NCBI GenBank assembly: GCA_029255685.2
Contig: CM055312.2
Location: 25,824,203 to 25,888,202, forward strand
Direction of reading: 5' to 3'
DNA: 64,000 bases
Source of the DNA: Silene conica
Taxonomy: Eukaryota; Streptophyta; Magnoliopsida; Caryophyllales; Caryophyllaceae
The notes under the pieces are model-generated. The model was not told the DNA's origin. It did not search any database and was given only the letters and a program-made list of their open reading frames with translations. Below are positions 1 through 12,366 of this stretch, piece after piece (position 1 is the stretch's first letter; every line of letters starts with the position of its first letter). The position numbers and the translations under genes are program-made.

Positions 1-574
1 GCAGTAAGCTTAATGTATAGTCGGAAAAATTTGGGGATGTATTTTCATGTGATTTGAAGGTTCTAGCTCGGTTTAAACCCTCACTAATCCATACTTGTTT
101 TACCCCGTTTTTTTGTCCCACTTAGCCTCACTTTCCCAAAACTTGCAATAGTTCGGCGTGTAATGGACATCATTGGTGGTTGTGCGTGTGTACGGTGCTT
201 TAAACCTTTATTCATGCTAGTCTAGCATACATGTTTTGTTGGTTGTAGTTTAGGCGAGAGTCTATACTTCCTTATTCTTCTCTTCTCTTCACATATATTT
301 TGCCATTTGCTTTGATTGAGAAAAGAGTGATTTCGGGAGAGTCCGGAACTTTATGAGTCTAGCAAGGTTGAAAGTCTACATGTGTTTACCATGATGTGTA
401 CAAATTCGTTCGCTTATTTCTGATCTTGGAAATGTTTGATTTTGGGCGTAATATGTATTTCACATTGACCATTTTGGTAGCTTTGAGCCTTTCTCCATCC
501 ATTAGGTCCGTAGTTTACCTTTAGTTTGCATTAGGTTTGCTTGAGGACAAGCAAAAGTTCGGTTTGGGGAAGTT
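1..574 (+). mobile_element. 3' internal tail of Athila-like element A, with polypurine tract
   Basis: No coding sequence is visible. The stretch ends in a G/A-rich tract (about 561-574, GGTTTGGGGAAGTT) directly before an LTR start, preceded by the phrase TTGAGGACAAGCAA. The same arrangement, with small changes, precedes the 3' LTR of the related element at 13608-21728 (read on the minus strand). This is the usual 3' end of Athila-type internal regions, where the polypurine tract primes plus-strand synthesis. The rest of the element lies left of the window. Confidence 0.75.
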
Positions 575-858
575 TGATGTGTGCATTTTGTATAGACTTT
601 TTAGTCTTGTTTTAGCACACATTTTCACGATATTTGGTGATTTTATATCACTTTATGCCCCGTATGTGCTACTTTGTGTTCGTGTTGCTATTTTGCAGAT
701 AATAGCCGAATAGTGGCGGAAACCGAGCTTTTTCTACCTGAAAGCATTGTATTTCAATAGACGATAGAAGAATCATGGTTGGTTGTGTATCAGTCGAGAG
801 TTTCGAGGTGGTTAAGCCACCAATGGCCTGTTGAAGACCCCATTCGAGAAGAAGAATC

Positions 859-1090
859 CTCGATCGAGCTGTCCTGCTCGATCGAGATATCTAGAGGAGG
901 ACAAGTCCTCGATCGAGCTGTCCTGTGCTGGATCGAGAGGTACTCAAGAAAAAAAGTACTCGGTCGATAGCTGAACTGATTGATCGAGAGGTGTCAAAGA
1001 AGAGGGGTCGATCGAGTAACCTACTATCTTCGATCGACCGGTTTTTGAAGACTAAAGTGCTCGATCGAGAGGAAATTTCTCTCGATCGAG
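859..1090 (+). promoter_or_regulatory. CTCGATCGAG palindrome cluster upstream of the LTR TATA box
   Basis: Several perfect or near-perfect copies of the 10-bp palindrome CTCGATCGAG lie 15-40 bp apart, from 859-868 to 1081-1090. The next recognisable signal is the TATA-like CTATTTAAAG at about 1146. The spacing to TATA and the cluster length match those in element B (35536-35775). A promoter or enhancer role is inferred from position only. Confidence 0.55.
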
Positions 1091-2407
1091 AGCTTTTCTG
1101 ACCCTTCGTTTTCACAGGAGTTATTACTTCAGTTCAGTTTTTTGTCTATTTAAAGGGTGTTTTCCGAGATTATTAGGTTAAGTTTTTCTCACCCTAAGGT
1201 TGCGCTCTGCAGACTTTTACTAAGGTTTACTCCCAGAAACTTTGTAGCCGTCATTTTAGAATTTCGAGTTCTTTGTCTCTTCCGTTTTAAGGATTCACTT
1301 CAATCGTTCTTGCCTTTTCCTTACTGTAATTCTTCTCTCCTTATTTCTTATTTTGTGTTCTCATCATTAGTTTTCGTCCATTGTTTCTGTTTCTGATTTC
1401 CGTCATATTTTGCGAGCTTACTCTGTTTTTTATGCTTGCGTTCATTGCCGTTCCCGATTGTTTTTCTACTCTTGTTGCATACCCTCTGATTTTAGTTTTA
1501 GTCCACTCATTTTAAATCCCTATTCAGTATTCCTATTTCATCCAGTGTCGTGTGCTTGTTTCATAGTTTTGTATCCGTCTTAAGAACATCGTAGTTGCGC
1601 CGTATCCCATTACTGCTTTCGTTGGTCTCATATATGCCACCCTTTTCTTATAGTCCGTTTATCTCGCATTTCAGTATGCCGCATGCCAGTCTAATTATGC
1701 AAGTCATTATCGTTATTGTTCATCCTTCAATTTTGTGTAACTAAACTTTGTACTAGGATTTATTGTAATACCTCGAATTTTGGGCACGATTGAATCTTAA
1801 TTGTTTATATGTATATGGGTGTGAATCGTGCTAGTTAGGGGATTCGATCTAGAGATCTCTTATATATGGGTCATGCTTGTGGTAGGGTTCGAACTTGGGG
1901 TCGCTAGGTGAGGGTCTTGGGCCTCGATTTCCGTGTAAACACAAGCAGCCCAAGACTCACGTAACTCTAGTTTATGAAACCCTCACACACACCTCATTTC
2001 TGCTGCCCTATAAGAGGTAGTTCGACCTAGTTTCTGACCTATCTACAAACACCACCACTACCCTAGATTGCTCAGCCGCCACCACACTTCAGAGTGATCA
2101 GATCCCCACGGTTGTTTGGCTCTGTCTAACCCCTTCGTTTCGAGTCAGAAAACAGGTATGCGCAGCCTGTGTCATCTCATTTGTAATTTATTTAACTTGC
2201 TTATATTCGTTGCTCTTTCGAGAGGGGTGCGAGTGTAGGGGTTGCGTTAGTTTTTGTGTTGTTGTTTTACTTGTGTTTGAAGGTTGGTCAGGGGGTTAGC
2301 CACGGTGGTTTTGGGGTGTCAGGTATGGTGGAAAAGGGGTAATCGTTCTTATGCTGGTTCTCGGTTTTAGTCGTGGGTCAGGGCTGTTGTCACGGGAGGT
2401 GTAAGGG

Positions 2408-2454
2408 GGTGGTACCACTGTTGACTCGGGGGAGGTCGACAAAGTGGCACCACC
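2408..2454 (+). promoter_or_regulatory. LTR stem-loop with conserved purine-rich loop (solo LTR copy)
   Basis: The left arm 2408-2419 (GGTGGTACCACT) pairs with the right arm 2443-2454 (AGTGGCACCACC) over 12 bp with one A/C mismatch. The loop holds TTGACTCGGGGGAGGTC, which recurs at the same LTR position in two other families whose stems differ in sequence. No function is proven. Confidence 0.6.
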
Positions 2455-2799
2455 ATGGTGTCTGGTATGGGTGTCAGGGTGAGTCTGGGTGGTGGTTCCA
2501 GGGGTTGTCGGCAATGGTGGTGGTATCGATTTGGGTCTGTTTTGGTTGGGTTAGAAGGGTTGGATGAAGGTGTTTATAGCAGCGGGTGAAGGGGTGATGT
2601 TTGTCAAGGGTTCTGGTCGCTCGCCGGTGGTCAGTGGTTGGGTGGCTGTGTCGCGGTGGTAGAAGGTGGTTAGGGGTGTTAGGGGGGTGTGTGTGTCGAA
2701 GGCCGAAGGGCCTGTTCTCGGTGGTTGGAGGGCTGTTCGTGGTGGAGGTGTGTCGGGTAGGTTGGTTTTTGGGTCGTGGGTTTTGGGGCCTTATAATGA

Positions 2800-2841
<42 letters not shown>

Positions 2842-3317
2842 TATTATTATTATCTTTATAATTGTTGTTATGAGTGTTTTAATATTTATTATAGGAAAGT
2901 TTTGATATGGTTTTAATGAGTATTTTGAATAATTTGAATTTCAAAACCAAAGTATCTATTTTTGGAAGTTACTATTTTTAGAAGTTACTATATTTAGAAA
3001 GTTGCTATTTTGGGTAACCTCGGTTGTTTGGAAGCTTTCTAAATATAGGAAGTTTCTATATATAGAATGTGTACACGTATTACGAGAATTAGGGAGTTTA
3101 TTAATTAAATAATATATGTTTAGGTGGAAGTTTCCGCGTGGAACACTTTTAGGAGCAGTTGCTCAATTGCCATTTTCTGCTGCAGTTTCGAGGTAGGGGA
3201 AATACTGATATATATTGGTGTGTAATCTGTTCTTATTTGATATTAAGCATGTTTGTTACATAATATCATGTGATTGTTATATTGTGCTGTTTATATCATT
3301 CTGTGATAAACTATGAG

Positions 3318-3453
3318 GCGGAGATAATGGGTCTTGTGATTGGTGCGGAGATAATGGGTCTTGTGATTGGTGCGGAGATAATGGGTCTTGTGATTGGTGC
3401 GGAGATAATGGGTCTTGTGATTGGTGTGGAGAATAATGGGTCTTGTGATTCGG
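3318..3453 (+). repeat. 27-bp tandem repeat in the solo LTR
   Basis: Four identical 27-bp units start at 3318, 3345, 3372 and 3399, each beginning GCGGAGATAATGGGTC. A diverged fifth unit (3426-3453) follows. The array lies about 60 bp before a block conserved among the related LTRs. Because 27 is a multiple of three, the array leaves open frames on both strands; I do not regard these as genes. Confidence 0.9.
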
Positions 3454-4399
3454 AGTGGGGATGATCAACTTTCTATTTATAGTAATGTGGTTTGTTTATA
3501 GTTTTTCTCTACTCAACCTCGTGGTTGACCCTGTGTATTCGTGATCACCTGTGATGAACCAATTATTGGGGAGCAGATTGACAGGTGTTGAGACTATGGG
3601 AGCTTGGGGAAGAGAGAAGCTTGGATCCGGACCTGCCTAGAGTCTAGATCACCATAGTAGTTACTTATGAGTTGTACTTTTGTTTTATCAAGACAGTTTG
3701 TTTTAATTCAGTTGTATAAACTTGTTCTCCGAGATAACTCTATAAATTTAAAGTACTGTTTATCTTCCATTGTATCTACTGCCTCGGGAAACCGAGATGG
3801 TAACATCCTTATTTATCTAGGGAGTCCTAGTACAGGCCCTTAAATAAATGGGGGTGTTACCTTTATGGTAGCCATGGCATAGGATGGTTTGCTAGTGTTT
3901 GGTACCCGAATTTCGGTTTGTATGTATCCGTCGTACCTTGATTTCTGTTAATTGTTTGAGTCGACGCACTCAATTGACTGTGTAGAAACCCTCTTGGCCT
4001 AGATCGGAAGATTGGTTTAGGGGTAGTTCTGCGACGATTGTTAGGACTATGCTAATTAGGGCGGAAGCTAAGTTAATATGATTTTAGGGTGAATAGCGGA
4101 CCGAAAGGACCTTTTCTGTACCCACAAACCGCAATTGGGTGATCTGTGTTTGTAGACCAGACCTAATAGCCATGGTGTATCGGAAATCCTAGTGCTCCCT
4201 TTTTCTTCAGTTTCCTCTTCCCTTCCTTTCGTAGTTTAGCGACAAAATTCAATTAAACCCCAATTTTGGTTACTTAAGACGAACTTGGTTAAACTATAAG
4301 ATTCCTGTCTCCCTGTGGATTAGATACCCGACTACCTCCGCTACATATAGTTGAGACCGGTTAGGTTTTATTTTTGATAGGGTTGCGACAGCCGTGTCA

Positions 4400-4651
4400 A
4401 ACCTCAATACCCAGCTAGCTTAGGCAAGTGTGTATGTGCAAAGGCTTTGGCACCACGCACACTGACTGGAGAAGCAATGCAGTGGTTCATCAACCTATCC
4501 CTTGGAAGCATAAAGAGTTTCGCAGATCTGGTCAATGCTTTCAACCAACAGTTTGCCAGCAGCAGCAGCAGGGATATGACCAAGAGACCAAGTAACCTGT
4601 TCAAGGTAAATCAATTCCCGGACGAGACTGTCAAGGAATACCTAGGCAGAT
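4400..4651 (+). pseudogene. Tat-like gag fragment, 5' piece
   Basis: Translation from about 4438 gives a Gag capsid-type segment (ALAPRTLTGEAMQWF, then SIKSFADLVNAFNQQF and DETVKEYLGR) typical of the Tat/Ogre branch of plant Ty3/Gypsy elements. It has no start codon and begins directly at the end of the Athila-like LTR. It breaks at 4651 where the Copia element inserted, and the rest resumes at 34765 in a frame shifted by one base. It is a dead fragment with no LTRs or pol in view. Confidence 0.75.
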
Positions 4652-6092
4652 TGTTGAGTAATATATATTATATGTTTAATATATTGCTTTATGTTTTAAT
4701 AATGACAAGTCTAAGTAAATATATTTTATATACATATACGTGTAATCGTGTGTTAAAGTGTACAATTATTTATAGAGCAAAGATCGTATTTAGTCAAGTA
4801 TAGATTCAATCATGGATTGAAGAAAGATCGAGCTCGTATCAAGGCTTTTTGAAGATTGGCAAGAATAAAATCTTAATACGAAATCAAATAGCTCATAGTT
4901 ATAGTTCGTATCTATAACTCCATGAAGAAATGAGAAATGCGAGAGATAAAGTAAAACGTGGAAAACTTGTATGATTGTCATGTTGTCAAATATTAAATTA
5001 GTATTCTTAAAACAGTTTTTAGAATAAAAATGTTCTTTAGTTAAAAAGGATTAAAATAATTTTCTTATGAGTTAATTATTTTATTCTAATATACTAAGAA
5101 TTTTATTCTAACCGTTATTGTCAAAATCCGAATTCATAAGGAACCATGTACCTCGGGAATCGTGCATAACGTCTCTCGTTTGGTTGAGTGACACGTTCCA
5201 ATTGTCCTTTTGGTTTAATTAAATAAATATTATGTGTTTATTTAATTTACCTTAAAGTCAAACTAGGATTTGGTTAAAGATATAATTTATGATATCTTGA
5301 CAAGTATTAGAAATTGATTTAAAGTAGGATGCTATATTTTATGGTATAAGGTATTTCCTAAATTGATTAGGTTTTGGAAATTTAATCTTATGTCTTAATT
5401 TAATAATATCTTATATAAAGTCTTTCCTATTTTAAATAAGATTAGTTTTAGAATAGTACCTAGAAATAATAATTCTAGATAAAGTAATATTCCTAAAAAC
5501 ATCTAGAATTGACCTAGATCAAATTTAATATATATAGAACATCAATTACACATTAAACGATTAAGAAAAATACTCACGCATACACGCTTCTCAAGAAAAC
5601 GAACGTAACCTCACGTACGTCTTGATATTCGTGCCAATCATTGTCAGATTTCGTTCTATAGACTACAAGCATTGAAGATTACTCTCATACGTTCAAGATC
5701 GTTGAACACAAGAGTTCGTTGAATATTTATCTTATATAATTAAGATAGTTCGAGTATTTAGCGGTACTCGTTGTAGTCAAGTATTTTACGGTACTTGACA
5801 TAGCTAGGTATTTAACGGTATCTAGTTTTGAGTTACAACTAATATCAAAGTTGTACGAGTAGGGTTGATAAAATTGTAATTCGGAGAAGGTACTAATTTT
5901 ATTAATCGAGAATAGTGGACGTAGGTTTCGATTTGTGAAACTGAACCACTTCAAAATATCGTGTCTCCTCTTACTTTATTGTTTTTACTCTCTACTCACG
6001 CTCATCAACATACATCGAAGAAGAATCGAAAAAGTTGGCATACTCAATTCAACCCCCCCTTCTTGAGTATATCTAGATCAATAGACTCTTTA
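4652..6092 (+). repeat. 5' LTR of the SIRE-like Copia element
   Basis: A 1441-bp LTR matching 22657-23905 plus 34604-34764. It starts TGTTGAGTAA and should end CA; here the last two bases are TA (6091-6092), a likely C-to-T change. A TATA run (TATATATAGA) lies near 5529. It carries a short stretch near 4900-4920 that is missing in the 3' copy. The two LTRs differ at many positions, so this insertion is clearly older than the elements nested in it. Confidence 0.85.
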
Positions 6093-6094
6093 AT

Positions 6095-6106
6095 TGGTAT
6101 CAGAGC
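6095..6106 (+). other. Primer binding site, initiator-Met tRNA
   Basis: TGGTATCAGAGC lies two bases after the LTR end and complements the 3' end of plant initiator-Met tRNA. This is the usual minus-strand primer site of plant Copia elements. Confidence 0.9.
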
Positions 6107-6159
6107 CACGTGCTCTTGACAGCCTTACAGCTTGAGATTGATCCTTCTATTGATTCTTT

Positions 6160-8483
6160 ATGGATTCTAAACACATGAAGTGTCCCATCTTCGATGGAAA
6201 GAACTATAGCTTGTGGAAGAACATGATGACCCACTACGTCAAAGGATGTGATTGGGAATGCTAGAAGATAATTCAAACTGGACCAAAGAAGATCTTGGTC
6301 GCCGCTGCAAATGGAACCACATATGAGAAGATGGAAAGTGACTATGTGGAAGCAAATTACAAGATTGCTGAGAAAAAATCAAAAGCCATGAGTCTACTTC
6401 AAAACGGTATGATTACTTCTGAATTTGATCGTTTCTCCTCTTGTAATTCAGCCAAAGAAATATGGGATGGCCTAGAACTTGCCTACGAGGGAACTTCCGT
6501 AGTCAAGAAACATCGCATAGACTTGCTAATTCAACGATATGAACTTTTCACTATGGAAAAGAATGAATCGATTGATAGCATGTCTGCACGATTTTCTTGC
6601 ATATTAAATGAACTACGGAACCTTGGTAGGAAGTATGATTCTGAGGACATAGTTAGAAGAGTCCTTAGAAGCCTTACCAAAAAGTAGCAACCAAAAGTCA
6701 CTGCAATTAAAATAGCTCGTGATCTCACAACCTTGACCTACCAAGAACTCATTGGATCTCTAATGGCCCATGAAATTATGTTGAACAAAGATGATGATGA
6801 TCATCCTAAGGGCAAAAACGTTGCCTTACAAGCATCTACAAGCGAAGAGTGCGAACCTGAACTGGAAGATGAAACAGTTCTATTCGTAAGGCGCTTCAAA
6901 AAGGCAGTCTTCAAAGGAAGATTTACCAAAGCAAACAACAAGACCTATGATAAGAAGAAGAGTGATTCTAAGCAAACCTTCTTCAAACGAGGATGCTTCA
7001 AATGTGGTGATCAAGGCCATATGATCAAGGACTGTCCAAGCTGGGACAAAATCAAAGACAAATCCAAACGAGAAAAGATCAAAACTGAATTAAAAAAGGT
7101 TATGCTCGCATCTTGCTGGGGAGAATTAGATTTCGAAGATGACCAAGATTCATAAGAAGATGAGGTTGCAAACCTGTGTCTAAGCAACATCAGTTTAGAT
7201 CTAATCTCCGACGATCATAAATCATCACAGTTTTGCCTCTATGGAGAATCAGATTCAGACGATGAAGACCAAGAGGTAAATTTTTTACAGCTTAAGAGTC
7301 AAGTTAAAAATTTGTCTAAGTCTGCATTAATTAAATACTTTGAACAGACCTTGGACCAATGTCACGAACAAAGTCTTGAAATAGACGAGTTAAGAGAGCA
7401 GATCCTTGACATTGCAGAGGAAATCAACTTCTAAAGGCCAAAGCTAAGAAACTGAAATCCAAAGTTAACATTGATACAAATGTTAAATTGGAAACAGTAC
7501 TGTCTGAGAAAAAGATTCTTGAGTCTAAAGTTATAGCTAATGAAACTATAACCTCAAAATTAAAACTCAACATTAAAGAACTTGAATCTAAGATTATAGC
7601 CAATGAAGCTATAACCTCAGATTTGAAACGGGCCAATGAATTTCTAAAGAGCAAACCTACAACAGTTGTTGTAGATGAAACTCATCAAGAAGAAGTTGAA
7701 ATCCTCGAGCAAAAAATCATGGATCTAGAATTCAGCTTGACTAAAATTAAAAAGGAACATGCGCAAATTGTGTTCAATTTGAATAAGGATATTCAAGACT
7801 TAAAGGAATCTAACAATGTTGACCACACCTCTTGCAAAAAGAAAATAGATTCCTTAAAAGACCTTCTTCTTCATGCTCGAAAGGTTCACAAAAATTGGGA
7901 AGGAAGTACTAACGTAATAAACTTCTTAACTGAACAATCTGACAATAACATGAACATGGGTCTAGGTCATGAGTGTTATGGAAAAAGGGACCATTCTAAG
8001 TGTCAACAAAAGCCTACAGATCATGACTTTAGAAAAAGAAAATACGTAGACCTACCTGAATATCTAATATGTACGTATTGTGGTAACACTGGGCACCTAC
8101 GAGAAAATTGCGTGAAACACGCACTTGATTTCAAAACTGGAGTCAAATTTGTTAAATCTCTAGGTACACCAAACGATACCATCTCCATCGTTGATAGTGA
8201 GGAAAGTGATAAAAGCAATGTCGAGGAAATGAATAATGATCACAGATGGTTCTATAATATGTCCTTCGACTATGCAGAAAAGAAAAATAGAACTACTCAA
8301 ATTCCTAAACCTACAACACAAAGGAAACAAAACACAAAAAAATATACAAAGTTAACAAAACCCAACGACCACAAATCCAAGAGACCTTTAGTGAGACAAG
8401 TCTGGGTTAAGAAAGAAGATGTTTTTATTATTACTAACTCAAAAGGACCCAAGTATGCTTGGGTACCTAAAACCTGTCTTTAA
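6160..8483 (+). pseudogene. SIRE-like gag, broken
   Basis: This is the capsid/nucleocapsid precursor. From ATG 6160 the reading starts MDSKHMKCPIFDGKNYSLW, the usual start of this Gag type, and follows one frame to about 7430 through in-frame stops at 6262, 6685 and 7153. A zinc knuckle (CFKCGDQGHMIKDC) lies near 6995-7035. A one-base deletion near 7425-7435 moves the reading to the next frame. That part holds a long Lys/Glu-rich coiled coil with short internal repeats (IANEAITS type) and a second zinc knuckle (CTYCGNTGHLREN C) near 8070-8112. It ends at a stop at 8481, shortly before protease. Whether that last stop is the natural Gag-Pol boundary or a mutation cannot be decided here. Confidence 0.85.
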
Positions 8484-8492
8484 ACTTATTTT

Positions 8493-11400
8493 GTGCAGAT
8501 AATCGCTAAAGAGAATAACTTATGGTACCTTGACAGTGGATGCTCCCGACACATGACAGGAGATGTCAACCTATTCACAACCTTGAAACCATTTGACGGA
8601 GGAAAGGTCACCTTCGGAGACAACAAAAAGGGAAAGGTTATAGGAGTCGGTAAAATAGGTATCTCATCAACTCATACCATTAGTGATGTATATCTGGTAA
8701 GTGGTCTCAAACATAACTTAAGTAGTATATCTCAGTTATGCGACAAAGGAAACAAAGTTGTCTTTCATGCAGATATTTGTCGTATAATTATGGAAGGTAC
8801 AAGTAAGGTTATACTTGAAGGTCATAGGAAGAAGAATGTTTATATGATTGATTTAAATGCTGTGCCTAATAACTCTCTCTCATGTATGAAAGTTATGTTA
8901 GATGATCCATGCCTTTGGCATAAGAGATTTGGTCATATTAGTTCTCCTATGCTTAGCAAATTGAAAAGATGGGACTTGGTCGAAGGTCTTCCCAAGATCA
9001 AGTTTGATCAAGACAAGATGTGCGACACATGTGCACGATGTAAACACGTCAGATCATTCTTCAAACCAAAAATAATAGTAAGTACTAACCAAGCTCTTGA
9101 ACTGGTACATATGGATCTTTGTGGCCCTATGAAGGTAAGAAGCAGAGGCGGTTCCAGGTACGTTTTCATTCTAATTGATGATTATTCTAGATTTGTTTGG
9201 CCAATATTTCTTCATTCTAAAGACGAAACATTTGATTAATTTGTTAGTCTCATGAAACTTGTCCAAAACAAATTAAAATCTAAGCTAGTAACAATTCGAA
9301 CTGACCAAGGAACTGAGTTTGACAATCATGCTTTTATTGAGTTCTGTAAAACCAACGGTGTTGGACATAACTTCTCTGTACCTAGAAGCCCACAGCAAAA
9401 CGGAGTAGTAGAACGCATGAACAGAACCCTAGAAGACATGGCTAGAACAATGCTTCTTTGTAGTGGTCTACCTATCTAGAAACTTTTGGGCTGAGGCTAT
9501 TAGTACAGCTTGCTATATTCATAATCGTGCTATGATTAGACCTATCCTTAAAAAAGACACCTTATGAACTTCTACGTGGTCGCAAACCTAATAGATCTCA
9601 TTTAAGATGTTTTGGGAGTAAGTGATTTGTTCATAACAATGGTAAAAATCGTTTAAGCAAATTTGACCCTAGAAGTGATGAGGCGATTTTCATAGGATAT
9701 TCTGATCATAGTAAAGCCTATAAAGTTTTTAATAAACGTACTTTGTGCATAGAAGAGAGTATACATGTTATCTTTGATGAGAATAATGCCTTCGATAAGC
9801 CTTTCCAGGATGAGGAGGAAAACCTAGACGAACCAGACTTTCGTCTGTCAAGGGAAGATCCTCCAGAAATAGAAAATGATGATGAAGGCGAAATTCAAGG
9901 AATCAACGATGAACTCAACTTGGGAGAAAACGGTATGAGAACTGAAACCACAGTTGATGATACTGTTAATCAGTCTCAAACCAATGACTTGGAACCCAGA
10001 GTTGTAGCCAATGAAGCTACAACTTTGAATCAAAACCAAAGGGAAGAGGTCATAGTTATACCTGACTCTCCTATAAACCCTGGTTTGGATTCAGGGGGAA
10101 CAAGTCAAAATCCCGAGTCAAGTAGCAACAACGAAAACAATCAATCAAGAAACTGGAGATATAAAGGCTCTCACCCTCTGGACAACATCATAGGAAGCCT
10201 TACAGAAGGAGTCCAAACTCGAAGAAGCTTAAACAACTTCTGCTCATTCTACTCCTTTCTCTCCACAATTGAACCTACCAACATAAAAGAGGCCCTTGAA
10301 GAACCTGACTGGATAGTCGCCATGCAAGAAGAACTTCAACAGTTCAAAAGAAATAAAGTATGGCATCTTGTTCCTCGTCCAAAAGATAGATCAGTAATTG
10401 GAACAAGATGGGTATTCAGAAATAAACTGGATGACTCTGGAGTCATCGTGCGTAACAAGGCAAGACTAGTCGTTCAAGGATACAATCAGCAAGAAGGAAT
10501 CGATTATGACGAAACCTTCGCTCCAGTTGCTCGCCTTGAGGCAATTCGCTTGCTCATAGCATTTACTGCTCATAAAGGAATGAAACTATTTCAGATGGAC
10601 GTTAAGACTGCATTTCATAATGGCTATCTACAGGAGGAAGTCTATGTCGAACAACCTCCCGGATTTCCTGACAGCAAACTCAAGGATCATGTATTCAGAT
10701 TGGACAAAGCTCTTTACGGGATAAAACAAGCCCCTCGAGCATGGTACGCCAGATTATCAAAGTTTCTATTGGAAAACGGATTCAAGAGAGGATCAGTAGA
10801 TAAAACACTATTCTTAAAGAGTGAAAATTCCTACCTATTAGTAGTCCAGATCTACGTTGACGATATTATATTTCGCTCAACAAACAAAAATGTGTGCCAA
10901 TACTTCTCAGAGTTGATGACATCCGAGTTCGAGATGAGTATGATGGGAGAATTAAAATTCTTCCTTGGACTTCAAATCCAACAAACGAATGAGGGTATCA
11001 AAGTGCATCAACAAAAATATGTCAAGGAACTAATAAAGAAATTCGGAATGGAATTCTCTCATCCTATGCCTACTCCAATGGTAACAGATAAAAAGCTTAC
11101 CAAAGACGAAGACGGTAAGTCAGTAGATGAAACCACTTATAGAGGTATGATCGGCTCACTTCCTTATCTCATGCAAGTCGTCCTGATATAATGTTTAGTG
11201 TCTGCGTCTGTGCTCGGTTTCAATCTGCACCAAAAGAATCGCATATGATTACGGTTAAGAGAATTCTACAATATCTAATCGGTACATCAAAACTATACTT
11301 ATGGTATCCCCTAGATTGTAATTTTTACCTACTAGGATATTCAGATGCGGATTATGCAGGTTGTTCCTTAGACATGAAAAGTACTTCTGGACTTGCGACC

Positions 11401-11789
11401 TTCGTTGGACCATTTACTATATCATGGGCATCCAAGAAACAGAATTTTGTCGCATTGTCAACTGCAGAAGCAGAATATATTGCAGCCGCACTGGTATGTT
11501 CTCAACTCCTATGGTTAAAACAACAACTACTTGATTATGGTATTGACGTGGGATGTGTACCCATTTTATGTGATAATACGAGTGCTATAATAATATCTAA
11601 GAAACCGGCTCAGCAACAAAACACATAGAAATTAGACATCATTTCTTACGCGACCATGTAGAAAAGAAAAACATTAAATTGGAATTTTGTAGTACGGAAA
11701 AACAATGGGCGGATATTTTTACTAAACCTTTGGCTAGGGAACGATTTGAGACTTTGCGATTGGAAATTGGTTTAATTGGTGGCACCTAA
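8493..11789 (+). pseudogene. SIRE-like pol, broken
   Basis: The domains run in Copia order: protease (WYLDSGCSRHMTG, 8523 onward), GAG pre-integrase (LWHKRFGHIS, about 8910), integrase core (DLCGPM, IDDYSRFVW, TDQGTEF, then QQNGVVERMNRT near 9390), RT ([24 protein letters not shown], active site YVDDIIF near 10855) and RNase H (GYSDADYAG, then STAEAEYIAA near 11460). Breaks are an in-frame TAA at about 9237, a TAG at 9477 with a frame change, a TGA near 9628, a frame change near 11175 between RT and RNase H, and another near 11615. The reading ends with the usual GLIGGT at TAA 11787. Catalytic RT and RNase H residues remain visible, but no continuous protein can be made. Confidence 0.88.
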
Positions 11790-12366
11790 TCGATCTTAAA
11801 AGCTAAAAATAACCAATGACTGACTATGTAAAGACCGAATTATATGACTGTGTCCGTATATTTCCTTGCATGCCTTTGTATGTTATTTTGATTAAATGCT
11901 CGAATTTCGATTATATTTTGCTATATGTTATACGAATGTACAAAATCAATTTCTCAAATAATAAAATAATATTCAAATATTAACAAATCATATAATACCA
12001 AAAATTATAACTTTTACCTAATAATTACGTACCTCAAGTACGTAACATATTAAAACCATATCTCAATTATTTACGTACTAAAATGTACGTAACAAATGAA
12101 ATCATAACTTTTTCGTACCTAAAACTACTTATTACTACCTACCTACCCCACGTGAACCCTCCCATTACTACTCTAACACTCAATATCATCCTTCCCATAA
12201 CCGTCCCCTCACACTTACACTAACCACACAATTCAACTCCCTCTGTCAAATCCCATTTACCCCAAAACCATTACCCAAATTCAATTACACTCAAAAAAAT
12301 CCAGAAACTCTCCTTTAAAAAACAACCAAAACTTCCGATAAAGATTCCGATAAACCCTTATACATA
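11790..12366 (+). other. Pol to third-ORF spacer of the Copia element
   Basis: An AT-rich spacer without an open frame. It repeats short ACGTAC-containing phrases near 12020-12120 (TAATTACGTACCTCAAGTACG and similar), then becomes C-rich just before the third ORF. I see no clear promoter. Confidence 0.5.

Larger units (their letters stand above)
1764..3861 (+). mobile_element. Solo LTR, Tekay-like family
   Basis: A complete LTR of 2098 bp (start TGTAATACCT, end GGGGTGTTACC) with no internal region is flanked by the 5-bp duplication TTTAT (1759-1763 and 3862-3866). The last base is C where the family has A. The order of parts matches the Tekay LTR at 41696-43765: TATA-like CTATAAGA near 2008, splice donor CAG|GTATGC at 2156, stem-loop 2408-2454, ATT repeats about 2793-2852, 27-bp repeats, a shared CTCAACCTCGTGGTTG block near 3512, and the terminal CTCGG-GAAA-CCGAG hairpin at 3783-3796. 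It was formed by recombination between the two LTRs of a full element. Confidence 0.9.
575..4399 (+). mobile_element. 3' LTR of Athila-like element A, split by a solo LTR
   Basis: The LTR starts TGATGTGTGC right after a polypurine tract and ends near GCCGTGTCA. It aligns along its length with the LTR at 35252-37046: the same start, the same palindrome cluster and a TATA-like CTATTTAAAG (here about 1146-1155). Removing the insertion at 1764-3861 and one TTTAT duplication leaves about 1.72 kb, against 1.80 kb for the other copy. The two copies have diverged strongly towards the 3' end. Element A and element B are therefore separate insertions of one family in the same orientation. Confidence 0.8.

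Noticed and set aside
779..1115. Arg/Ser-rich frames over the palindrome cluster (also 35500-35950 and 63164-63546)
   Set aside because: They arise from repeats of CTCGATCGAG inside LTR or tail regions, upstream of TATA boxes.
3318..3453. CRISPR-like array
   Set aside because: The repeats are directly tandem with no spacers, and the setting is a plant LTR.
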